A stretch of DNA of 34,382 nt from Burkholderiales bacterium (GTDB lineage Bacteria > Pseudomonadota > Gammaproteobacteria > Burkholderiales > Burkholderiaceae_E): the NCBI GenBank assembly GCA_020248665.1, contig JADCHE010000154.1, positions 1 to 34,382 on the forward strand. Direction: 5' to 3'. Made by a program: the position numbers and the translations under genes. Each line of letters starts with the position of its first letter. Within the stretch, counting starts at the first letter, position 1. Positions 25,410 through 32,623 of this stretch are shown here, piece after piece. The notes beneath the pieces were generated by a model. It had not been told where the DNA came from and searched no databases. It saw nothing but the letters and a program-made list of their open reading frames with translations.

Positions 25410-25453
25410 GTCGTCTCCTCGATTCGTGTCGGAGCCCTGGCACCGGCGGCGCA

Positions 25454-25688
25454 TCACGGCCCCCGCGCCCAGCCGGGCGTGGCCGTCCGCGCGGTCGTCT
25501 CGGGCTCGCCACGCGGCGGGCCCCACGCCGCCACGATGATGCCGGCCACCGCCATGATGCCGCACACCGGGAAGCGGCGTACCGCCGGGCCGTGTCCGCC
25601 CGCAGGAACGGCACGACCTCGCCCGACTGCCGCACGACGTCCCGGGCGGCGCTCGTCGGCACCAGCGCGATCGCTGGCATCCACGCAC
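25454..25688 (-). pseudogene. Possible membrane-protein fragment in two frames
   Basis: One minus-strand frame begins MPAIALVPTSAARDVVRQSG and runs to E-V-V-P-F-L-R-A-D-T-A-R-R. The next frame continues R-F-P-V-C-G-I-M-A-V-A-G-I-I-V-A-A-W-G, a good single membrane helix, and ends W-A-R-G-P. A one-base shift near 25575 would join them into a small protein with a C-terminal anchor. I do not recognise a family. The 25410-25738 gap holds nothing else I can support. Confidence 0.3.
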
Positions 25689-25738
25689 GGGTCGGCAGCG
25701 CGAACGGGAACGGGCGCGGCCGGCTCCGCGGCCGCGCG

Positions 25739-28171
25739 TCAGCGCGGCGCCCGGTCGGCGCCGCAGCCCGGGACCGCGGCGAGCGGGTCGACCCCGTCGC
25801 GCGGCACGGCGATCCGCTTGACTGGCCCCTCGGTCGGATCGTCGTCGTGGCGTCCGATCACCGCCTGCCGCGGCGTGTTGCGGAAGAACTCGTCGCGCGG
25901 CCGCAGGTCGGTCAGCGGCGCGTCGCGCGCGTCACCGTCGCCGTGCCAGATCACCAGCGACCGGACGAACTCGCCGAACACCAGCGGCACGCCGCCCCCC
26001 GCCGTCAGGTGCGCGCGCACCGCCGGCTCGGCGAAGCGTCGCTCGAGCGTCGCCGGGTCGATCGGCACCGGCGCGTCGCTGCCGATCATCACGCGCGCGG
26101 GCAGCACCAGCACGGCGTGCGGGAAGACGCGCCGGAACGTGTCGACCGAGCGGCAGGTCGGTGTCCACTGGACGTAGAGCCCGCCGGGCGCGAGCCGGTC
26201 GAGCGCCGCGCGCATGAACTCGCGGCTGTACAGCAGGCCGCTCAGCGAGGCCTCGGGCAGCAGCGCGTCGGCCTCGATCACGTCCCAGGTCGTCGACACG
26301 CGGGCGAGCAGCCGGCGCCCGTCGCCCTCGACGATGCGCCAACGTGGATCCTTCAGCATCGTCGCGCTCGGCCCGCCCGGATCGCGCGCCGCGAGCTGGC
26401 GGTGGACCTCGAGCACCGGGCCGACCAGCTCGATCGCGTCGACGCGCGTGCCCGGCAGCACGCCCGCCGACCAGGGCGTGCCTCCGCTGCCGACACCGAT
26501 CGCCAGCATCCGCTTCGGGTCGGGATGGACCAACGGACCGACCGCGCCGAGGAACTGATGGATCGTCAGGTACGGCACGCGGCCCTGCGAGAAGCCCTGG
26601 ATGAAGAACGGCGAGTCGATCCGTCCCGCCGCGTCGCGATCCTCGCGCCAGAAGGCGACGCCCGAGCGGTCCTCGGCCCACGCGACCGGCTGGCCCGGGC
26701 GCTCGAGGTGCAGCCGCGACCAGAACGCGGCGTTGCCTGGCATCGCCACCAGCGCGAGCACGCAGCCCGCGCCCGCCGCGAGCTCGGCGCGACGCGCGCT
26801 GCCGCGCACGAGGCGGCCCGCGACCAGCAGCGCCGACAGCACGGCGAGCAGCTTCAGCGTTCCCGCGGTGCCCAGCACGTGCAGGCTCGCGAGGCCGGTG
26901 ACGATCGCCCCAGCGGCGTTGCCTGCAATGTTGGCGAGCTGCACCCAGCCGACCCGCTCGCCGACCTTCGACAGGTCCTGCTGGACCGCGCGCTGCACGA
27001 ACGGGAAGGTCGCGCCGATCGCGAACGCGGCCGGGCCGACGACCAGGACGGTCAGCGCCGCCATCGCCGCGAATCCGCGCAGGTTCACGCGCTCCGCGTC
27101 GATCGACAGCAGATCGGCGAGGGGCCACATGGTGACCGCCCACCACGCGAGCAGCAGCGTCACGGCAGCGAGCACGAAGCCGCCCGCCTGCGCGACGAAG
27201 AACGCGGGCCGCGGATCGTCGACCCGCCTCACCCACCGCGACGCGGCCGCGATGCCCAGGCCGTCGGCGATCAGGAACACCCCGAGCACGGTCGGGAACA
27301 GGTACGCGTGGAAGGTCCCGATCTGGCCGAGCACGCGCACCCAGACGATCTCGAGCGCGACGATCACGTAGCCCGAAACGAAGACCAGCACGCACCACAT
27401 CGGCAAGCCGCCGACCGGAGCCGCGCGGGCAGACGCGGATACCACCGGCCCGGGCGGCGCCGCGGACGCCGCCGCTGCGGGACGCGACGTGCCCGACGCG
27501 TCGGCCGCGAAGCCGCGCCGCAGCGCCAGCGCGATCGCCGCGGCCGCCAGGTTCGATGCGGCGGCGACCGCGAGGGTACCGACGAAGCCGAGCGTGCCGA
27601 CCAGCACCCAGCCGCCGGCGAGCGCGCCGACACCGGCCCCCAGCGTGTTCAGGCCGTACAGCCGCCCGACCCGCTCCGCCACCGGTCCGAGCGATGTCGC
27701 GACGGCGCGCGACAGCAGCGGCAGAGAGACGCCCATCAGCGCGGTGGGTAGGACCAGGCCGGCGAAGCACAGTGCGAAGATCGCGGCGGGCGCATCGACG
27801 ACGCCAGCGAGACCGGTCGCGAGCAGGTCGTAGAGGAACGCCTTCGACAGGAGCGCGAAGACGGCGACCCCCGCCTCGGCGAGCGCGAAGGCCGCGAGCG
27901 CGGCGCGCGGCGTCATGCGGTCGGCGATCCGCGCCCCCACGATCGACCCGAGACCGAGGCCCGCGAGGAACGCGCCGACGACCAGCGACGCGGATACGGT
28001 GTCCGAACCGGCGAAGATGCCCAGCATCCGTTGCCAGACGATCTGGCACAGCAGCGCCGAGAAGCCCGACGCGAAGAACGCGACCGCGAGGCCGCGCATC
28101 GTCCGGGCCGGCAGCGTGTCGGGGCCGGCGTGCTGCGACGGGGTCGTGCTCGGCGGAACGGGCGGGCTCAT
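25739..28171 (-). CDS. Membrane protein fused to a spermidine-synthase-like domain
   Basis: An 810-residue fusion. The N-terminal ~470 residues hold about twelve membrane helices with motifs of the fused transporter/polyamine aminopropyltransferase-like proteins (F-A-S-G-F-S-A-L-L-C-Q-I-V-W-Q-R-M-L, G-S-I-V-G-A-R-I-A-D-R). The C-terminal ~300 residues are a Rossmann domain of the SpeE type: M-L-A-I-G-V-G-S-G-G-T (nucleotide loop), D-A-I-E-L-V-G-P-V-L-E-V, D-V-I-E-A-D-A-L-L-P-E-A and L-Y-S-R-E-F-M. Such fusions are widespread, but the reaction and whether they transport anything are unproven. ATG 28171 is chosen over an upstream M because it opens directly into the first helix. It is divergent from the glycan operon with ~190 bases between. 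Confidence 0.85.
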   Translation of the reverse strand: MSPPVPPSTTPSQHAGPDTLPARTMRGLAVAFFASGFSALLCQIVWQRMLGIFAGSDTVSASLVVGAFLAGLGLGSIVGARIADRMTPRAALAAFALAEAGVAVFALLSKAFLYDLLATGLAGVVDAPAAIFALCFAGLVLPTALMGVSLPLLSRAVATSLGPVAERVGRLYGLNTLGAGVGALAGGWVLVGTLGFVGTLAVAAASNLAAAAIALALRRGFAADASGTSRPAAAASAAPPGPVVSASARAAPVGGLPMWCVLVFVSGYVIVALEIVWVRVLGQIGTFHAYLFPTVLGVFLIADGLGIAAASRWVRRVDDPRPAFFVAQAGGFVLAAVTLLLAWWAVTMWPLADLLSIDAERVNLRGFAAMAALTVLVVGPAAFAIGATFPFVQRAVQQDLSKVGERVGWVQLANIAGNAAGAIVTGLASLHVLGTAGTLKLLAVLSALLVAGRLVRGSARRAELAAGAGCVLALVAMPGNAAFWSRLHLERPGQPVAWAEDRSGVAFWREDRDAAGRIDSPFFIQGFSQGRVPYLTIHQFLGAVGPLVHPDPKRMLAIGVGSGGTPWSAGVLPGTRVDAIELVGPVLEVHRQLAARDPGGPSATMLKDPRWRIVEGDGRRLLARVSTTWDVIEADALLPEASLSGLLYSREFMRAALDRLAPGGLYVQWTPTCRSVDTFRRVFPHAVLVLPARVMIGSDAPVPIDPATLERRFAEPAVRAHLTAGGGVPLVFGEFVRSLVIWHGDGDARDAPLTDLRPRDEFFRNTPRQAVIGRHDDDPTEGPVKRIAVPRDGVDPLAAVPGCGADRAPR

Positions 28172-28323
28172 CGGCAGGCTCGGGTGACGGTCGCGGCGAC
28201 GGCCCGCGGCACGCGGTCGGAGCGCCCGGCCGCGACCGGCCGACACGACTCCGGGGCGCAGGCTACCGCCGCTCGGACGCCGGTGCCAGGAACGGCGTCA
28301 CGCGCCCGCCGGGGGCACGCGGG

Positions 28324-28329
28324 TATAGT
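28324..28329 (+). promoter_or_regulatory. Putative -10 box (TATAGT) for the glycan operon
   Basis: TATAGT lies 31 bases before GTG 28361 in otherwise very GC-rich DNA. No clear -35 is visible at 17 bases upstream. Candidate promoter for the methyltransferase, GT2 and flippase genes. Confidence 0.45.
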
Positions 28330-28360
28330 CCGCCGGTCCGGAGCCCGACCTGCCGCGAAC

Positions 28361-29089
28361 GTGGAGCACGCCGAGTACGACCGCATGGACCGCGCCGAGG
28401 ACGGCATGTGGTGGTACCGCGCGCTCCACGCGAACCTCGTCGACGCCTGGACGCGCGCCGAGCGCATCGACGGCGCGATCCTCGACGCCGGCTGCGGCAC
28501 CGGCGGGCTGCTGCGCGCGCTCGCCGCGCTCGAACCCGCGAGGGTGCGCGTGGGCCTCGACCGCGAGCCGCGCGCCGCGCGCCGCGCGGCCGACAAGGGT
28601 GGCGCGCCGACGGTCGTCGGCGACGTCGCCGAGCTGCCCTTCGGCGACGCCCGCTTCGCGGCGGTGTTCTCGGCCGACGTGCTGTACCACCGCGACGTCG
28701 ATGCACGCCGCGCGCTCGCCGAGACGTTCCGATGCCTGCGGCCCGGCGGGCTGGTGCTCGTCAACGTGCCCGCGTTCGACTGGCTCGCTTCGTACCACGA
28801 CCGGCGCGTCCACGGAGCGCGCCGCTTCACGCGCGGCCAGCTGCACGCGCTGCTGCGCGAGGCAGGCTTCGTGCCGCTCGCCGTCCGCTACTGGAACAGC
28901 CTGCTGTTCCCGGTGATGGTCGCGCGCCGGCTGAGGCCCGCGGGCGCCGACGCGGCAAGCGACGTGGAGCCGCCGCCGCGGTGGCTGGACCGGACGCTCG
29001 GAGCGATCTGCAGGCTCGAACGCGCACTCGGCGCGCTCGGGGTGCGCTGGCCCGCGGGCGGCTCGCTCCTCGCGGTGGCGCGCAAGTGA
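28361..29089 (+). CDS. Class I SAM-dependent methyltransferase
   Basis: A 242-residue protein from GTG 28361 (M-E-H-A-E-Y-D-R-M). It has I-L-D-A-G-C-G-T-G-G-L-L (SAM motif I, ~40-51), V-G-L-D-R-E-P (motif II), G-D-V-A-E-L-P-F...F-A-A-V-F-S-A-D-V-L-Y-H (motif III/IV) and L-R-P-G-G-L-V-L-V-N-V-P-A (motif post-III). The opening E-Y-x-x-M-x-x-x-E-D-x-M-W-W-Y is typical of methyltransferases found beside polyprenyl-phosphate glycosyltransferases. The stop overlaps the GT2 start (GTGA), so it is co-translated with it. It probably methylates a sugar or lipid-linked intermediate of this pathway; that is inference. Confidence 0.85.
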   Translation: MEHAEYDRMDRAEDGMWWYRALHANLVDAWTRAERIDGAILDAGCGTGGLLRALAALEPARVRVGLDREPRAARRAADKGGAPTVVGDVAELPFGDARFAAVFSADVLYHRDVDARRALAETFRCLRPGGLVLVNVPAFDWLASYHDRRVHGARRFTRGQLHALLREAGFVPLAVRYWNSLLFPVMVARRLRPAGADAASDVEPPPRWLDRTLGAICRLERALGALGVRWPAGGSLLAVARK

Positions 29090-30075
29090 GCGCCGCGCCC
29101 TGCCCGACGGCGGCGGCCGCGGCGCCCGCGCTGTCCTTCGTGATCCCGGTCTACCGCGGCGCGCGGACGATCGGCGAGGTGGTCGACGCGATCGCGGGCC
29201 TGCGTGTCGAGGGCGGCCACGAGGTGGTGCTCGTCAACGACGGCAGCCCCGACGACAGCGGCGAGGTGTGCCGCGCGCTGACCCGGCGCACCGACCTCGC
29301 CGTCACGCTGGTCGACCTGTCACGCAACTTCGGCGAGCACAACGCGGTGCTCGCGGGGCTGCGCGTCGCGCGCGGCGCGCACGTGGTGACCATGGACGAC
29401 GACCTGCAGAACCCGATCGAGGCGGCGATGCGGCTGTACCGGCACGCGCTCGCCGGCGACTGGGACGTCGTCTACTCGCGCTATCCCGAGAAGCGCCACG
29501 CTGCGTGGCGCAACCTCGGCAGCCGGTTCGCGAACGTCGTCGCCGACTGGCTGCTCGACAAGCCCCGCGGCCTCTACCTGTCGAGCTTCCGCTGCATCGC
29601 GCGGCTGGTCGTCGACCACGTCGCGCGCTTCGAGGGCCCGTTCCCGTACGTCGACGGACTGATCCTGCAGGCCGCCGGGCGCATCGACAGCCTGGAGGTC
29701 GAGCATCGCGCGCGCGAGCAGGGCCGCAGCAACTACACCGTACGCAAGCTGGTGAGGCTCTGGCTGAACCTGTTCGTCGGCTTCTCGGTGAAACCGCTGC
29801 GCGTCGCGACCGCGACCGGCCTCGGCTGCACCCTGCTCGGCGCGCTCGCGACGGTCGCGGTCGTCGTCGAGGCGCTGCGCGGCGGGACGCCGCCGGGCTG
29901 GGCCTCGCTCGCGGCCGTGACACTGGTGCTCTCGGGCCTGCAGCTGACGATGCTCGGCGTGATCGGCGAATACGTCGGTTCGCTCGTGGTCACCGCGAAC
30001 CGGCGACCGCAATCGGTGATCCGCGAGATCGTGCGGCCCGCCACCGGCACGCACGGGCCGGAGCGCGCGCAGTGA
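29086..30075 (+). CDS. GT2 undecaprenyl-phosphate glycosyltransferase (ArnC/GtrB-like)
   Basis: A 329-residue protein from GTG 29086. The GT-A domain shows S-F-V-I-P-V-Y-R-G, V-L-V-N-D-G-S-P-D-D-S and the D-D-D-L-Q-N-P nucleotide/metal site (~104-110). Two membrane helices and the ending I-G-E-Y-V-G-S-L-V follow, as in ArnC and GtrB. These enzymes transfer a sugar from a nucleotide donor to undecaprenyl phosphate on the cytosolic face. The gene overlaps its neighbours on both sides by 4 bases (GTGA). The nearby aminotransferase and epimerase suggest an amino sugar or unusual sugar donor; this is inferred from context. Confidence 0.9.
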   Translation: MSAAPCPTAAAAAPALSFVIPVYRGARTIGEVVDAIAGLRVEGGHEVVLVNDGSPDDSGEVCRALTRRTDLAVTLVDLSRNFGEHNAVLAGLRVARGAHVVTMDDDLQNPIEAAMRLYRHALAGDWDVVYSRYPEKRHAAWRNLGSRFANVVADWLLDKPRGLYLSSFRCIARLVVDHVARFEGPFPYVDGLILQAAGRIDSLEVEHRAREQGRSNYTVRKLVRLWLNLFVGFSVKPLRVATATGLGCTLLGALATVAVVVEALRGGTPPGWASLAAVTLVLSGLQLTMLGVIGEYVGSLVVTANRRPQSVIREIVRPATGTHGPERAQ

Positions 30076-30407
30076 CCGCCCACCACCTCGCGCTCGCGGC
30101 GGCGATCCTCGGCGGCGTCGCCGGCCAGCTGCTGCTCAAGGCCGGCTCGGTCGACGCGGCCGGCCTGTGGGCCCAGCTGTCCCGCCCGGCGACGCTCGTC
30201 GGGCTCGGCTTCTATGCCGCCTCGGCGATCGCCTACCTGGTCGCGCTGCAGCGGATCCCTGTGTCGGTCGCGTTCCCGAGCGTGTCGGTCAGCTACGTCG
30301 CGATCGCGGTGCTCGGCGCGCTGCTGTGGGGCGAGCCGCTCGGCTGGACGAAGCTCGCGGCGCTCGTGCTGATCTGCGGTGGCGTGACGCTGCTCTACCG
30401 CGGCTGA
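30072..30407 (+). CDS. SMR-type flippase, ArnE/ArnF-like
   Basis: A 111-residue, four-helix membrane protein, the usual size of ArnE. It starts with GTG 30072 overlapping the GT2 stop. It shows G-Q-L-L-L-K-A-G in the first helix, A-L-Q-R-I-P-V-S-V-A-F-P in the third and G-A-L-L-W-G-E-P-L-G-W in the fourth, all features of the EamA/SMR group that includes the subunits flipping undecaprenyl-phosphate-aminoarabinose. A role in moving the lipid-linked sugar made by the upstream GT2 to the periplasmic face is likely but inferred. ArnE/F usually act as a heterodimer; only one subunit is seen, so it may work as a homodimer. Its 3' end overlaps the converging aminotransferase by 13 bases. Confidence 0.85.
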   Translation: MTAHHLALAAAILGGVAGQLLLKAGSVDAAGLWAQLSRPATLVGLGFYAASAIAYLVALQRIPVSVAFPSVSVSYVAIAVLGALLWGEPLGWTKLAALVLICGGVTLLYRG

Positions 30408-31552
30408 CCGAGCGCACGCCCCACCGCGTCGATGACCCGCTCGACCGAGGCATCGGGAAGCTGCGGGAACATCGGCAGGCTGAGCACGGTGTCGGCGAGC
30501 CGCTCGGTCCGCGGCAGGCCGCCGGGACCGGTGGCCGCACCGGCGAAGGCCGGTTGCCGGTGCACCGGCACCGGATAGTGGATCGCGGTGCGCACGCCTT
30601 CCGAATCGAGCGCCGCGCACAGCGACGCGCGATCCGCGGACCGTACGACGAACTGGTGCCACGCGTGGCCACAACCTTCGATCCGCGCGGGCAACCCGAG
30701 CGGCAGGCCCGCGAAGGCCTCGAGGTAGCGCGCGGCGATCCGCGCGCGCCGCGCGTTGTCGACGTCGAGCTCGCGCAGGCGCACCCTCAGGATCGCGGCC
30801 TGCAGCTCGTGCAGCCGGCTGTTGACGCCCTGCGACACACTGACCCGCTCCCGCCCCCAGCCGTACTGGCGCAGCGCGGCGACGCGCGCGGCCAGCGCCG
30901 CGTCGTCGGTGGTCACCATGCCACCGTCGCCGAACGAGCCGAGGTTCTTCGTCGGATAGAAGCTGAACGCGGCGGCGTCGCCGAAGCGACCGACGCGGCG
31001 GCCGTCGAGCGCCGCACCGTGCGCCTGCGCGCAGTCCTCGACCAGCACCGCGCCGTGCGCGCGGACGATCGGCACGATCGCGCCGAGGTCGGCGGGCTGG
31101 CCGTACAGGTGCACCACGACGACCGCGGCGACTCGGGTCGCGGCCAGCGTCGCCTCGAGCTGCGCCGGATCCATCGTGCCGCGCGCATCGTCGACGTCGA
31201 CGAGCACCGGCTCCGCGCCGATCGCGGCGATCGCCGCGGCCGTCGCGACCGCGGTGTGCGAGACGGTCGCGACCCGATCGCCGGGCCCGACGCCGAGTCC
31301 GCGCAGCGCGAGCGACAACGCGTCGGTGCCGTTGGCGACGCCGACGCCGTGCGCGACGCCCACGTAAGCGGCGAACTCTCGCTCCAACCCCTCGACCTCC
31401 TGGCCGAGCACGTAGGCCCCGCCGGCCAGGACCGCGGCGATCGCGGCGTCGATCCGGTCGCGGTGCTCGAGATAGCCCGCACGCGGATCGGTCTGCGGCA
31501 CGGTGTCGGTGGCCGCGGCGATCGCCGTCGCGTGTTGCGTGAAGGCATTCAT
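30395..31552 (-). CDS. DegT/DnrJ/EryC1-type PLP sugar aminotransferase
   Basis: A 385-residue enzyme. Motifs are G-V-A-N-G-T-D-A-L (~71-79), V-E-D-C-A-Q-A-H-G (Asp ~173, PLP pyridine contact), S-F-Y-P-T-K-N-L-G (PLP Lys ~202), G-D-G-G-M-V-T-T and N-S-R-L-H-E-L-Q-A-A-I-L. These enzymes put an amino group on a keto nucleotide sugar; ArnB is a member. The start (ATGA) overlaps the upstream epimerase stop, so both are made together. In the pathway proposed here it would supply the amino sugar donor to the GT2 enzyme, which is inference. Confidence 0.9.
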   Translation of the reverse strand: MNAFTQHATAIAAATDTVPQTDPRAGYLEHRDRIDAAIAAVLAGGAYVLGQEVEGLEREFAAYVGVAHGVGVANGTDALSLALRGLGVGPGDRVATVSHTAVATAAAIAAIGAEPVLVDVDDARGTMDPAQLEATLAATRVAAVVVVHLYGQPADLGAIVPIVRAHGAVLVEDCAQAHGAALDGRRVGRFGDAAAFSFYPTKNLGSFGDGGMVTTDDAALAARVAALRQYGWGRERVSVSQGVNSRLHELQAAILRVRLRELDVDNARRARIAARYLEAFAGLPLGLPARIEGCGHAWHQFVVRSADRASLCAALDSEGVRTAIHYPVPVHRQPAFAGAATGPGGLPRTERLADTVLSLPMFPQLPDASVERVIDAVGRALGQPR

Positions 31553-32553
31553 GCGTAGTGCTCGAAATGCTCGCGGAAATAGTCGAGTGTGCGGGCGAGG
31601 CCCTCGTCGAGCCCGGTGCGCGGAGCCCAGCCGGTCGCCTCGCGGAAACGGCGGTCGTCGGCATGGTAGTGACCGATGTCGATCGCGCGACGCGACGCCG
31701 GATAGTCGACCACGCGATAGGCGCCGCGGCCCGCGACCCGCACCAGCGTGTCGGCGAGTGCGCGCAGCGTCACGGGCGGCGACCCGCCGACGTTGAAGAC
31801 GCGGCCCGCGTGCGCCGGATCGGCCGCGCGCAGCAGCGCATCGACGACATCGTCGACGTAGGCGAGATCGCGCAGCTGCGTGCCGCCCCAGACCTCGAAC
31901 CCGTCCCCCGCGAGCACGCCCCGGATCCACGTCCCCACGAAGGTCTGGCGCGCGTCGCGGATGCGCATCCGCGGCCCGTAGGTGTTCGTCAGACGCAGCA
32001 CGCAGGTCGCGAGGCCGTGCACGCGGTGGTACACCAGGTGGTAGCCCTCGGCCGCGAACTTGTGCAAGCCGTTGACGTCCACCGGGTCGATCGGGTGCGA
32101 CTCGTCGACCGGCAGCCTACGCGGCACGCCATACACCTGTCTCGTCCCGGTGTAGACGATCGACGCCCGCGGCGCGTGCCGGCGGCATGCCTCGAGCAGG
32201 TTCAGCTGCGCCTGCGCGTTGATCGACAGGTCCGCGAGCGGATCCTCGATCGATGCGACGTGGCTCGTCTGCGCGAAGAGGTTGAAGACGACGTCGCGGC
32301 CGTCGACCAGCGCCGGCGACAGCGCGGGGTCGCGCAGGTCCGCCTCGACGACGCGGACCCGCGGGGACCCCCCGTCGAGATTGCGCCGGTTCGCGCCACC
32401 GCCGGGGAGCATCGCATCGGCGACCAGCACGTCGGCGCCGAGCGCATCGAGCCGGCGCGCGAGATTCGAGCCGATGAAGCCGAGACCTCCGGCGAGCAGC
32501 ACCCGCCGGCCTGTCCAGCCGAACGTTCCTGCATCGACAGGCTGCATCTGCAT
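31549..32553 (-). CDS. NAD-dependent epimerase/dehydratase (extended SDR) with N-x-x-x-K in place of Y-x-x-x-K
   Basis: A 334-residue extended SDR acting on nucleotide sugars. It has A-G-G-L-G-F-I-G-S-N (cofactor loop, ~21-30), N-L-F-A-Q-T-S-H, Y-T-G-T-R-Q-V-Y-G, L-R-L-T-N-T-Y-G-P-R and L-R-D-L-A-Y-V-D-D-V. The catalytic tyrosine position is Asn (V-N-G-L-H-K, Asn ~161, Lys ~165). I recall a clade with a similar D-V-N-G-x-N/H-K form, so this is probably inherited and not a mutation, but its chemistry is not clear to me. It is translationally coupled to the aminotransferase (ATGA). A TACACT -10-like box at 32563-32568 lies so close to the start that the mRNA could be nearly leaderless. Confidence 0.85.
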   Translation of the reverse strand: MQMQPVDAGTFGWTGRRVLLAGGLGFIGSNLARRLDALGADVLVADAMLPGGGANRRNLDGGSPRVRVVEADLRDPALSPALVDGRDVVFNLFAQTSHVASIEDPLADLSINAQAQLNLLEACRRHAPRASIVYTGTRQVYGVPRRLPVDESHPIDPVDVNGLHKFAAEGYHLVYHRVHGLATCVLRLTNTYGPRMRIRDARQTFVGTWIRGVLAGDGFEVWGGTQLRDLAYVDDVVDALLRAADPAHAGRVFNVGGSPPVTLRALADTLVRVAGRGAYRVVDYPASRRAIDIGHYHADDRRFREATGWAPRTGLDEGLARTLDYFREHFEHYA

Positions 32554-32623
32554 GGTCCGGCGAGTGTACCGGCGGCCGTGCCGGGCGCCGTGAATACGCT
32601 CACGTTCGCAGCGCGACGACCCT

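Noticed and set aside
28172-28246. Earlier start for the membrane/spermidine-synthase-like fusion at 28246
   Set aside because: The added residues are arginine-rich and unlike a membrane protein N-terminus; 28171 leads straight into the first helix.
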